Positions 16,372-24,380 of a stretch of 64,000 bases of DNA are shown here, piece by piece. Location: NCBI RefSeq assembly GCF_003461245.1, contig NZ_QTWS01000025.1, forward strand, positions 1-64,000, in the 5' to 3' direction. The translations under genes and the position numbers were made by a program. Within the stretch, counting starts at the first letter, position 1. Each line of letters opens with the position of its first letter. The notes beneath the pieces are model-generated. The model ran no database searches, had not been told where the DNA came from, and saw only the letters and a list, made by a program, of their open reading frames with translations. This DNA comes from Blautia sp. AF19-10LB (GTDB lineage: Bacteria; Bacillota; Clostridia; Lachnospirales; Lachnospiraceae).

Positions 16372-17223
16372 ATGAAGACAGGACTGGTTTTGGAAGGTGG
16401 AGCAATGCGCGGCATTTATACAGCCGGCGTTTTGGATGTATTTATGGAGCAGGGGCTGCATTTTGACGGAGTGATCGGAGTGTCTGCCGGGGCACTCCAT
16501 GGCTGTTCTTTCGTTTCGGGACAGAAGGGCAGAAGCATCCGTTATTTTAAGAAATACAGGAATGATAAGCATTTTATGAGTATGTGGAACCTGGTCCATA
16601 CAGGGGAAGTGGTTGGAAAACAGTTATGCTATCATGATATTCCGGAAAGACTTGATCCGTATGATTATGAGGCATTTCTGAAATCAGATACAGAGTTTTA
16701 TGCGACCTGCTCCAATGTAGAGACAGGGAAGGCAGAATACATAAAGATCACAGATATGCTGAACCAGATTGATGTCCTGCGCGCATCCGCATCCATGCCA
16801 TATGTGTCGAAACTTGTAGATTATCAGGGAATGAAGCTTCTGGACGGCGGCTGTACAGACAGTATTCCGTTGGAAGCATTTCGCAGGATGGGTTTTGAGA
16901 AAAATGTTGTAATCCTCACACAGCACAAAGGCTATGTAAAGAAGCCACAGAATGCAAAGATGGCAGAGCTGAGATACCATAAATACCCGGAATTTGCCGA
17001 GGCACTCAAAGAGCGTCATAGTGTCTACAATCAGTCATTAAAGGAGATCCACCGTCTGGAAGAGGCGGGAGAAGTTTTTGTGATCCAGCCATCTGAAAAG
17101 CTTGAGATCAGCCGTATGGAGACAGATCTCGATGTGATCCAGAGTGTCTACGAGAGGGGAATGATGGATGCCAGAGTCCGTATGAAGGCACTGAAAGAAT
17201 GGATGGAAGAAGAAAAAAGGTAA
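16372..17223 (+). CDS. patatin-like phospholipase
   Basis: 283 residues, bacterial patatin (RssA/YjjU-like) lipid acyl hydrolase. The anion-hole motif is GGAMRG (residues 9-14), the nucleophile elbow is GVSAG with Ser38, and the dyad Asp158 is in DGGCTD. There is no signal peptide, so it acts in the cytosol or at the inner membrane face. It follows larC by about 10 bases and is probably cotranscribed with it, although a functional link is not known. The adjacent ATG at 16369 is an alternative start. Confidence 0.88.
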   Translation: MKTGLVLEGGAMRGIYTAGVLDVFMEQGLHFDGVIGVSAGALHGCSFVSGQKGRSIRYFKKYRNDKHFMSMWNLVHTGEVVGKQLCYHDIPERLDPYDYEAFLKSDTEFYATCSNVETGKAEYIKITDMLNQIDVLRASASMPYVSKLVDYQGMKLLDGGCTDSIPLEAFRRMGFEKNVVILTQHKGYVKKPQNAKMAELRYHKYPEFAEALKERHSVYNQSLKEIHRLEEAGEVFVIQPSEKLEISRMETDLDVIQSVYERGMMDARVRMKALKEWMEEEKR

Positions 17224-17275
17224 GAGAGCTTTTTTCGGAGGATTTAAAATTCTGACCATTAAAGATAAAAGCCAG

Positions 17276-17304
17276 TTGCAAAAAGGACTGGGATTCAGTA
17301 TAAT
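17276..17304 (+). promoter_or_regulatory. promoter of the second AGCS symporter
   Basis: TTGCAA, 17 bases, TATAAT. Transcripts would first cross two small hairpins (CACTG AAA CAGTG among them) and then the terminator at 17347. Confidence 0.65.
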
Positions 17305-17346
17305 AAAACACATAAGTGTGACACTGAAACAGTGAAAAGGAAAGTA

Positions 17347-17390
17347 CAAGGGTGTACAGACATAAGAATGTCTGTGCGCCCTTTTGTTTT
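17347..17390 (+). terminator. leader terminator upstream of the second AGCS symporter
   Basis: AAGGGTGTACAGACAT pairs with ATGTCTGTGCGCCCTT (16 pairs with two G-U) around AAGA, followed by TTGTTTT. Because a good promoter lies just upstream and the gene 54 bases downstream, this is an attenuator candidate or the end of a small RNA of about 80 bases. No known riboswitch aptamer is recognised. Confidence 0.75.
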
Positions 17391-17443
17391 ATCTGAACAG
17401 TCAGAAGTTCCTTCACACAAAAAACGACAAGGGAGGACGAGAG

Positions 17444-18826
17444 ATGTATAGTGCAGTTGAAAACATGATCAATCAGATCGACACCTGGGTATGGGGCTGG
17501 TGGATGATCCTTCTGCTCCTGGGAACCCACATTTTTATGACGATCCGTACAGGAGTCATCCAGAGAAAGATCGGCACCGCGATCCGCTTATCTGTGACAA
17601 AAGATCCTGACGGAGAAGGCGAGGTCAGCCAGTTTGGCGCACTGACGACAGCCCTGGCATCCACGATCGGAACAGGAAACATCATCGGTGTGGGAACCGC
17701 GATCGCACTGGGAGGTCCGGGTGCAGTCCTGTGGTGCTGGCTTACCGGCGTTTTTGGGATCGCAACGAAGTACAGTGAATCTCTGATCGCTGTAAAATAC
17801 CGTGTAAAAACGAAGGACGGACGTATGCAGGGCGGTGCGATGTATGCGCTGGAACGTGGACTGAATATGAAGTGGTTTGGAATGATCTTTGCTGTCTTTG
17901 GCGGCTTTGCATCTTTTGGGATCGGCTGTGCCACGCAGGTCAATGCGATCGCGACGGTCTGTCAGGAAAACTTGAGTATTCCACCGTTTGTAGTTGGAAT
18001 CGTCGTTGCAGTACTGACAGCACTTGTTATTTTTGGCGGGATCAAATCTATCGCAAATGTATGTGAGAAACTGGTTCCGTTCATGGCAGCTTTTTATGTA
18101 CTTGGCTGTTTTGTGATCCTGTGTATCAATTATGATTTTATTATCCCGGCAGTGACAACGATCTGTAAACTGGCATTTACACCGGGAGCTGCAGCAGGCG
18201 GCCTGGTTGGCCGTGGTATCATGATGGCAATGCAGTATGGAATCGCACGAGGACTTTTTTCCAATGAATCCGGTATGGGTTCTGCTCCGATCGCAGCAGC
18301 AGCGGCACAGACACGAAATCCGGTGCGTCAGGCCCTTGTATCCAGCACAGGTACTTTCTGGGATACCGTTGTCGTATGTCTGATGACAGGACTGGTGCTT
18401 GTCACAAGCATCATGAAAAATCCGGCGATTGACATGGGAGAGATCACAAACGGAGGTGTCCTGACAACACTGGCATTCCAGCAGATTCCGGTCCTCGGTC
18501 CGGTGATCCTTGTAATTGGAATTATTTCTTTTGCGTATTCTACGGTTCTTGGATGGGCATACTACGGAGAACGCTGCGTAGAATATTTTGCAGGAAAAAA
18601 AGGCCTGATCCCGTACAGAGTCCTTTACATCGCAGTGGCAGTGATCGCACCGGTCATTTCTCTGAACCTGGTATGGACGATCGCGGATATCCTGAATGCG
18701 CTGATGGCACTTCCAAACCTTGTGGCGGTCCTGCTCCTTTCGAATGTGATCGTGGCAGAGACCAGGAAATACATCAACAATCTGGATGCCAAAGACGATA
18801 CAGAAATAGAAATCATTGACCGCTGA
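17444..18826 (+). CDS. Na+/amino-acid symporter, AGCS family, copy 2
   Basis: 460 residues from the ATG at 17444, behind GGGAGG. It has the same family signatures as the gene at 4202 (STIGTGNIIGVGTAIALGG; SNESGMGSAPIAAAAAQT) and about ten membrane spans, and it imports a small neutral amino acid with sodium. It lacks a glycine riboswitch and instead sits behind a strong leader hairpin, so it is regulated differently and may prefer alanine or another substrate. An in-frame ATG at 17384 falls inside the terminator and is rejected. Confidence 0.92.
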   Translation: MYSAVENMINQIDTWVWGWWMILLLLGTHIFMTIRTGVIQRKIGTAIRLSVTKDPDGEGEVSQFGALTTALASTIGTGNIIGVGTAIALGGPGAVLWCWLTGVFGIATKYSESLIAVKYRVKTKDGRMQGGAMYALERGLNMKWFGMIFAVFGGFASFGIGCATQVNAIATVCQENLSIPPFVVGIVVAVLTALVIFGGIKSIANVCEKLVPFMAAFYVLGCFVILCINYDFIIPAVTTICKLAFTPGAAAGGLVGRGIMMAMQYGIARGLFSNESGMGSAPIAAAAAQTRNPVRQALVSSTGTFWDTVVVCLMTGLVLVTSIMKNPAIDMGEITNGGVLTTLAFQQIPVLGPVILVIGIISFAYSTVLGWAYYGERCVEYFAGKKGLIPYRVLYIAVAVIAPVISLNLVWTIADILNALMALPNLVAVLLLSNVIVAETRKYINNLDAKDDTEIEIIDR

Positions 18827-18848
18827 AATCGGATAAGCTAAAATACAT

Positions 18849-18896
18849 ACAGCGGCCCGGCAGTACTTATGGCAGCCGGGCTGCTGTTTATTTTTT
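18849..18896 (+). terminator. intrinsic terminator after the symporter
   Basis: CAGCGGCCCGGC pairs with GCCGGGCTGCTG (one G-U), followed by TTTATTTTTT. Confidence 0.82.
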
Positions 18897-18922
18897 ACAG
18901 AGAAAATACAGAGGAAAAATAC

Positions 18923-19615
18923 ATGTCAGAACAAAATAATATGAAGATCATTGCAAGGATCCACAATGATTTTCCGACAAAGTTTGGAATCCCACATCAG
19001 AGCAACCGGCTGAGTGCATTAAAGGCAACGATCGTGTTTGAGCCGGAATACCGGGTAACGGAGGCATTCCGTGGTCTGGAAGATTACGATTATATCTGGC
19101 TCATCTGGCAGTTTTCGGAGGCAGTACGCGAGAACTGGTCTCCGACAGTACGCCCGCCAAGACTTGGAGGAAATACAAGAATGGGCGTGTTTGCGACCAG
19201 ATCCCCATTCCGCCCCAACAGTCTGGGACTCTCATCAGTCCGCCTGGAAGAGATTGAATATCATTCGGATCTTGGTACGGTCCTGCACATCTCAGGGGCG
19301 GATCTGATGGATGGAACGCCGATCTACGATATCAAACCGTACCTTCCCTATGTGGACAGCCATCCGGAAGCAAAAGGCGGCTTCACAGACCATATCGAAG
19401 AACATATCCTTAAAGTGGAATTTCCAGAAGAACTGCTGCAAAAGATCCCGGAATCACAGAGGGAGGCACTGATAGAAGTGCTCGCCAATGACCCGCGTCC
19501 GAGATACCAGAAGAACCCGGAGAGAGTCTACGGGATCGCCTATGGAGAGAACGATGTGCACTTCAAAGTCAGAGAAGAAATACTTTACGTTTGTGATGTG
19601 ATAAAATTAAAATGA
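18923..19615 (+). CDS. trmO: tRNA (t6A37) N6-methyltransferase TrmO (TsaA/YaeB family)
   Basis: 230 residues from the ATG at 18923 (GAGGA upstream); the ATG at 18869 lies inside the preceding terminator. TrmO uses S-adenosylmethionine to methylate N6-threonylcarbamoyl-adenosine 37 of tRNA-Thr. Family segments are IARIHNDFPTKFGIPHQS, GLEDYDYIWLIWQFS, RPPRLGGNTRMGVFATRSPFRPN and DGTPIYDIKPYLPYVDSH, with a C-terminal extension typical of the longer YaeB form. Confidence 0.9.
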   Translation: MSEQNNMKIIARIHNDFPTKFGIPHQSNRLSALKATIVFEPEYRVTEAFRGLEDYDYIWLIWQFSEAVRENWSPTVRPPRLGGNTRMGVFATRSPFRPNSLGLSSVRLEEIEYHSDLGTVLHISGADLMDGTPIYDIKPYLPYVDSHPEAKGGFTDHIEEHILKVEFPEELLQKIPESQREALIEVLANDPRPRYQKNPERVYGIAYGENDVHFKVREEILYVCDVIKLK

Positions 19616-19623
19616 AAAATCCT

Positions 19624-19679
19624 TTGACAAACAAAGGAATCTATGGTACTATGCTCTTAGATAGTTAGCATGAGCTAAC
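19624..19679 (+). promoter_or_regulatory. promoter with a GTTAGC-ATGA-GCTAAC operator
   Basis: TTGACA (19624), 17 bases, TACTAT (19647), then a perfect palindrome GTTAGC ATGA GCTAAC at 19664-19679 at the expected transcription start. The palindrome resembles the TTAG...CTAA operators of DtxR/MntR-type metal regulators. That is a resemblance, not proof. Confidence 0.6.
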
Positions 19680-19698
19680 CAAAAGAAACTGAAAACAT

Positions 19699-19727
19699 AA
19701 AGCGGACGCAATGAGCCGCTTTCTTTT
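19699..19727 (+). terminator. leader terminator before the DUF2325 gene
   Basis: AAAGCGG pairs with CCGCTTT, followed by CTTTT, only about 45 bases before the gene. It could attenuate the gene or end a small RNA of about 65 bases. Confidence 0.6.
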
Positions 19728-19771
19728 AAAATATGAAGTTAGTTTAGAATAACAAAATAAGAGGTGAGAAT

Positions 19772-20053
19772 ATGAGTATTGTGATCGTAGGTGGAAATGA
19801 AAGAATGGTATGTCAGTATGAAGATATCTGCAAAGGATTCGGATGTAAAGCGAAAGTTTTTGCTAAAGAAAAAGGTGCCATGAAGAAAAAGATCGGCGCG
19901 CCGGATCTTATGATCCTGTTTACCAGTACGGTGTCTCATAAGATGGTAAACTGTGCAGTTGAAGAAGCAAAAAGAAAATCTATCCCGGTATGTAGATGCC
20001 ACACAAGCAGTGCATCTGCTCTTGAAAGTATTCTCCGTGAGTACTGTGCATAA
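19772..20053 (+). CDS. DUF2325 family protein
   Basis: 93 residues. N-terminal MSIVIVGGNERM and the internal CQYEDICKGFGCKAKVF, with a later VCRCHTSSASAL, match my recall of the small Firmicute DUF2325 family, which has a Rossmann-like start and conserved cysteines and is often found near iron-transport genes. Its biochemical function is not known. The ATG follows AAGAGGTGAG. The upstream palindrome and terminator suggest controlled expression, perhaps by metal. Confidence 0.8.
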   Translation: MSIVIVGGNERMVCQYEDICKGFGCKAKVFAKEKGAMKKKIGAPDLMILFTSTVSHKMVNCAVEEAKRKSIPVCRCHTSSASALESILREYCA

Positions 20054-20094
20054 TAATTTTTTCAGGATTTTTCGTCAATATTCGTAAGAAATAC

Positions 20095-20123
20095 TTGCAA
20101 AACTTTCTGTTTTTCAATACAAT
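20095..20123 (+). promoter_or_regulatory. promoter of the aspartate kinase gene
   Basis: TTGCAA, 17 bases, TACAAT, about 58 bases before the chosen start. No lysine riboswitch is present. Confidence 0.6.
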
Positions 20124-20181
20124 ATAAAACAGCTTTTAGCACTTTTTAGTTTTAGAGGAACACAGAAGGGTGAGAATTATT

Positions 20182-21501
20182 ATGAAAAAAGTTGTGAAAT
20201 TTGGAGGAAGCTCCCTTGCGAACGCAGAACAGTTCAAAAAAGTAGGGGATATCATCAGAAGCGAGGAGAGCAGACGTTATGTGGTTCCGTCTGCACCGGG
20301 TAAGAGATACTCGGGAGACACCAAGGTAACAGATCTTTTGTATGCATGCTATGACAAGGCCGCAGCAGGTGCTGACTTTACAGGTATCCTCAACGAGATC
20401 AAAGAACGTTTTTATGAGATCATCAAGGGTCTGAAGATTGAGCTTTCCCTCGAGGAAGAGTTCCGTCAGATCGAAGCTGATTTCAAAGCACAGGCAGGCG
20501 CAGAGTACGCAGCATCCCGAGGAGAGTTTCTGAATGGTAAAGTGATGGCTGCATATCTCGGATATGAATTCGTAGATGCCGCAACTGTGATCCGTTTTGA
20601 CAAGAACGGAAACTTTGATGCAGACAAGACAGACAAACTTCTTGCAAAACGTCTTCAGAAATGCGAAAAGGCAGTTATTCCGGGATTCTATGGTGGTATG
20701 GAAGACGGAACTGTCAAGACTTTCTCCAGAGGTGGATCTGATGTTACAGGTTCTCTTGTAGCCAAAGCGATCCATGCAGACATCTACGAGAACTGGACAG
20801 ATGTTTCCGGTTTCCTGGTAACAGATCCGAGGATCGTGGATAATCCGGCAGTGATCGAGACCATCACATACCGTGAGCTGAGAGAGCTTTCCTACATGGG
20901 TGCAACTGTTCTTCATGAGGATGCGATCTTCCCTGTCCGTAAAGAGGGAATCCCGATCAACATCCGTAACACCAACCGTCCGGAGGATAAAGGAACCTTT
21001 ATCGTAGAGAGCACATGCCGTAAACCGAAATATGTGATCACAGGTATCGCAGGTAAGAAGGGATTCTGCTCTATCAATATTGAGAAATCCATGATGAACA
21101 GCGAAGTTGGTTTCGGAAGAAAGGTTCTCCAGGTATTTGAAGACCAGGGAATCAGCTTTGAGCATGTACCGTCCGGTATTGATACCATGACGATCTATGT
21201 TCATCAGGACGAATTTGAAGAAAAAGAACAGCAGGTGATCGCCGGAATCCACAGAGCAGTACAGCCTGATTTCGTGGAGATGGAATCTGACCTTGCGCTG
21301 ATCGCAGTCGTAGGCCGTGGTATGAAGTCCCAGAGAGGAACTGCAGCGCGTGTATTTGCAGCTCTGGCACATGCACATGTCAATGTAAAGATGATCGACC
21401 AGGGATCCAGTGAGCTGAATATCATCATCGGTGTTGAAAACAGAGATTTTGAGACAGCATTGAAGGCAATTTACGACATTTTTGTTCTGACACAGATCTA
21501 A
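20182..21501 (+). CDS. aspartate kinase
   Basis: 439 residues. Phosphorylates aspartate, the first step to lysine, threonine, methionine and diaminopimelate. The N-terminal VVKFGGSSLANAEQF, the FSRGGSDVTGSLVA segment and two C-terminal ACT domains (about residues 300-439) identify the monofunctional, feedback-regulated type. The start is the ATG at 20182, behind GAAGGGTGAG; the in-frame ATG at 20170 is less well placed. It is monocistronic, between a promoter and a terminator. Which end product inhibits it cannot be read here. Confidence 0.93.
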   Translation: MKKVVKFGGSSLANAEQFKKVGDIIRSEESRRYVVPSAPGKRYSGDTKVTDLLYACYDKAAAGADFTGILNEIKERFYEIIKGLKIELSLEEEFRQIEADFKAQAGAEYAASRGEFLNGKVMAAYLGYEFVDAATVIRFDKNGNFDADKTDKLLAKRLQKCEKAVIPGFYGGMEDGTVKTFSRGGSDVTGSLVAKAIHADIYENWTDVSGFLVTDPRIVDNPAVIETITYRELRELSYMGATVLHEDAIFPVRKEGIPINIRNTNRPEDKGTFIVESTCRKPKYVITGIAGKKGFCSINIEKSMMNSEVGFGRKVLQVFEDQGISFEHVPSGIDTMTIYVHQDEFEEKEQQVIAGIHRAVQPDFVEMESDLALIAVVGRGMKSQRGTAARVFAALAHAHVNVKMIDQGSSELNIIIGVENRDFETALKAIYDIFVLTQI

Positions 21502-21505
21502 TAAA

Positions 21506-21535
21506 TAAAAAGATCCGGGAAACCGGGTCTTTTTG
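21506..21535 (+). terminator. intrinsic terminator after aspartate kinase
   Basis: AAAAAGA.CCGG, loop GAAA, CCGG.TCTTTTT. Confidence 0.82.
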
Positions 21536-21565
21536 CACTTGAGTCAGAACACGAGGAGGAATTAT

Positions 21566-21793
21566 ATGATTACAAGACAGATTAAATTAAACGCGACAGA
21601 AGATGTACAGGAATTTGTGAACGAGGCAGCAAAATGCAGCTTTGATATTGATATTTCTTATAACCGTATCATCATTGATGCCAAGTCTCTTCTGGGAATC
21701 CTGAGCATGGACCTTACACGGGAACTGACAGTCAGATGTTATGGAGAGAGCCAGAAATTCAATAAAGTTATGGACAAATTTGCAGTAGCATAA
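21566..21793 (+). CDS. HPr-like protein without the phosphorylatable histidine
   Basis: 75 residues with the fold pattern of HPr phosphocarriers: IDISYNRIIIDAKSLLGILSMDL in the second half matches the VNxKSIMGIMSL region that carries the regulatory serine. The N-terminal GLHARPA active site is replaced by LNATEDVQEFV, so His15 is missing and it cannot act as a classical PTS carrier. Ser near position 42 could still be a target of an HPr-kinase-like enzyme (inference). The ATG at 21566 has AGGAGG upstream. It is followed by its own terminator. Confidence 0.8.
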   Translation: MITRQIKLNATEDVQEFVNEAAKCSFDIDISYNRIIIDAKSLLGILSMDLTRELTVRCYGESQKFNKVMDKFAVA

Positions 21794-21817
21794 CTGTATC
21801 AGAAGTTTGGCAGGAGC

Positions 21818-21853
21818 GGGCACATATTCAGAGAAAGGATATGTGCCTTTTTG
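21818..21853 (+). terminator. intrinsic terminator after the HPr-like gene
   Basis: GGGCACATAT pairs with ATATGTGCC across a 10-base loop, followed by TTTTTG. Its position argues against a helicase start at 21841. Confidence 0.75.
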
Positions 21854-21882
21854 AATGTATGGGAAGCAGGAGAGAAAGCAGG

Positions 21883-24300
21883 ATGGAAAAACCGGTAATC
21901 CGTATTTCAGTTCGAAATCTGGTAGAATTTATTTTGAGAAGCGGTGATCTGACAAGCAGGAGCGGAACGGCAGCAGACAAAGAAGCCATGCTCAAGGGCA
22001 GCCGCTTTCACCGAAAGATCCAGAAACAGATGGGCAGCACCTATCAGGCAGAAGTTCCGCTCAAAAAAGAAAGTGAATATGAAGATCTGATCCTGTGTGT
22101 AGAGGGAAGAGCTGACGGTATTTTTGCAGAGAACGAAACTGTTTGTATCGATGAGATCAAAGGAATTTACAAAAGTCTTGACAGTCTGGAAGAACCGGTG
22201 CAGATCCATCGTGCACAGGCACTCTGTTATGGCTGGATCTATATGGAAGCCCATGATCTGGAAAGGATTGATATCCAGATGACATATGGTCAGCTTGATA
22301 CGGAGGAAATCCGGAGATTCCGGGAAACGATCGCCAGAGAAAAACTGGAGAAATGGTATCAGGATCTGACAGATGAGTACTATAAATGGGTCTCTTATCA
22401 GCTCGCCTGGCGAAAAGAGAGAAATGCATCCATGGAAACTCTGGAATTCCCGTTTCCATACCGCAAAGGGCAGAGAGAAATGGTTGCCGGAGTTTACCAT
22501 GCGATCTCAGAAGAGGCGCAGATTTTTATCCAGGCTCCGACCGGGATCGGTAAGACGATGTCTGCAATCTTTCCGGCAGTCCGTGCTGTGGGACAGGGAA
22601 AAGGCGAGACGGTCTTTTATCTGACGGCCAGGACGATCACGCGGACTGTGGCAGAGGATGCATTTTCAATTCTCCGCGGGAAAGGTCTGCACTTCAAATC
22701 TATCACGATCACAGCAAAAGAAAAAATGTGCTTCTGTGATGAGATGGACTGTGACCCGCAGAAATGTCCTTATGCGAAGGGGCATTATGACAGGATAAAC
22801 GATGCCGTCTATGAACTGTGGACGAAAGAAGAAGCTTTTGACCGTGAGACGATTCTTGCACAGGCAGAGAAATACAGTGTCTGTCCATTTGAGATAACAC
22901 TTGACCTGGCAGTGTGGATGGACGGGATCGTCTGTGATTATAATTATGTGTTTGATCCAAATGTTTATCTGAAACGGTTTTTCGGGGAAAATATAAAAGG
23001 AAAATATCTCTTCCTGATCGATGAAGCACACAATCTGGTGGACCGTGGAAGAGAAATGTACAGTGCTTCCCTGTGCAAAGAAGAGATAGAAAGCACCCGC
23101 AGATTCGTAAGAGCACACAGTAGCAGACTGTATCGTATGCTTGGCAAAGCTGCAAAACAACTGGAAGTACTGAAGGAAGAAAGCAGTTCCTCCTGGCAGG
23201 TGCTGGAAAATGCGGGGACACTTCCTGTGACGCTTCTGAGTATTCAGGGAGAGATGGACAAACTTTTGGAAGAACCGCCGTCACAGGAATTCGTGGATGG
23301 AATCCTGGAATTTTATTTTGCGGTACGGGATTTCCTGAACATTGCAGAACTGGTGGATGAAAATTATGTGACGTATGTTTCGACGGATGAAGACGGAAAG
23401 TTCCGTATGAAACTGTTTTGTGTAAATCCGGCGGCAAATCTGCAGAGATGCCTGGACCGTGGAGTCAGCACGGTATTTTTTTCGGCAACACTTCTGCCGC
23501 TTGCTTACTACAGGAAGATGCTGAGTACCAGAAATGAAAATTTCGGCATGTATGTAAATTCTCCTTTTGAGGAAGAAAAAAGATGCCTTCTCCTGTGCCG
23601 CGATGTCAGCAGCAGATACACCAGAAGAGGGTATGAAGAATACCGCAGGATTGCAGAATACATTGCGCGGATGTCCTGGAAGAAAAAAGGAAATTATATG
23701 ATCTTTTTTCCGTCCTATAAACTGATGGAAGATGTGTTTGAAGTTTATCAGGAGGAATTTTCGGCTGACTGGGTGGACTGCATCTGTCAGCAGGCTTCAA
23801 TGAATGAACGGGAGCGGGAAGAATTCCTCAGAGAATTTCAGGCGCAGGGTGAAAAAACACTTCTTGGCTTCTGCGTCATGGGAGGGATTTTTTCGGAAGG
23901 GATCGATCTGATCGGTGACAGGTTGATCGGCGTGGCGGTTGTCGGAACAGGGATTCCGCAGATCGGTTGCGAAAGAGAGATCCTGAAAGAATATTATGAC
24001 GAGAAAGGGGAGCCGGGCTTTGATTATGCTTATCGTTATCCTGGCATGAACAAGGTGCTCCAGGCGGCAGGCCGCGTGATCAGGACCCGGGAAGATATCG
24101 GCGTGATCCTGCTTATGGATGAACGTTTCATGAACCGGGAATACCGGATGCTTTTTCCGCGTGAGTGGTCGTCTGTAAAAACGTGCACGATCGGGACGGT
24201 GGAGGCATCGCTTAAGGATTTCTGGGAGCAGGTTTCAGAAATGGAAAGCTGTGGAAACGAAGGGACCGGGCCGGAGCAGGAGGATGGCGCGGATGCTTGA
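21883..24300 (+). CDS. ATP-dependent helicase, XPD/DinG type, with N-terminal nuclease-like domain
   Basis: 805 residues. The N-terminal about 150 residues look like a PD-(D/E)XK nuclease of the Cas4/RecB kind (GRADGI, then CIDEIKG, then HRAQALCYGW, about residues 72-115). The superfamily-2 helicase part has Walker A APTGIGKT (218-225), FeS-cluster cysteines (FCDEMDCDPQKCPY, about 282-296, and VCPFE near 333), DEAH (380-383), and motif VI QAAGRVIRT near 727. XPD/DinG enzymes unwind DNA 5' to 3' in repair; nuclease-helicase fusions of this kind are recurrent in Firmicutes. The ATG at 21883 follows the terminator. Confidence 0.85.
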   Translation: MEKPVIRISVRNLVEFILRSGDLTSRSGTAADKEAMLKGSRFHRKIQKQMGSTYQAEVPLKKESEYEDLILCVEGRADGIFAENETVCIDEIKGIYKSLDSLEEPVQIHRAQALCYGWIYMEAHDLERIDIQMTYGQLDTEEIRRFRETIAREKLEKWYQDLTDEYYKWVSYQLAWRKERNASMETLEFPFPYRKGQREMVAGVYHAISEEAQIFIQAPTGIGKTMSAIFPAVRAVGQGKGETVFYLTARTITRTVAEDAFSILRGKGLHFKSITITAKEKMCFCDEMDCDPQKCPYAKGHYDRINDAVYELWTKEEAFDRETILAQAEKYSVCPFEITLDLAVWMDGIVCDYNYVFDPNVYLKRFFGENIKGKYLFLIDEAHNLVDRGREMYSASLCKEEIESTRRFVRAHSSRLYRMLGKAAKQLEVLKEESSSSWQVLENAGTLPVTLLSIQGEMDKLLEEPPSQEFVDGILEFYFAVRDFLNIAELVDENYVTYVSTDEDGKFRMKLFCVNPAANLQRCLDRGVSTVFFSATLLPLAYYRKMLSTRNENFGMYVNSPFEEEKRCLLLCRDVSSRYTRRGYEEYRRIAEYIARMSWKKKGNYMIFFPSYKLMEDVFEVYQEEFSADWVDCICQQASMNEREREEFLREFQAQGEKTLLGFCVMGGIFSEGIDLIGDRLIGVAVVGTGIPQIGCEREILKEYYDEKGEPGFDYAYRYPGMNKVLQAAGRVIRTREDIGVILLMDERFMNREYRMLFPREWSSVKTCTIGTVEASLKDFWEQVSEMESCGNEGTGPEQEDGADA

Positions 24301-24326
24301 CATATGTGTGATTTCAGGTATACTAT
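24297..24326 (+). promoter_or_regulatory. promoter of the serine hydrolase gene
   Basis: TTGACA, 18 bases, TACTAT. The -35 box overlaps the stop codon of the helicase gene. Confidence 0.6.
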
Positions 24327-24380
24327 GAACAATCAGTTTGCAAAAAAGTAATCGTGGGATAGATACAAAAGGAGAAGAAG

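Noticed and set aside
20152..21378. 408-residue open frame antisense to aspartate kinase
   Set aside because: It is a codon-usage shadow of the real gene: Cys/His/Ser-rich, no ribosome site and no family resemblance.
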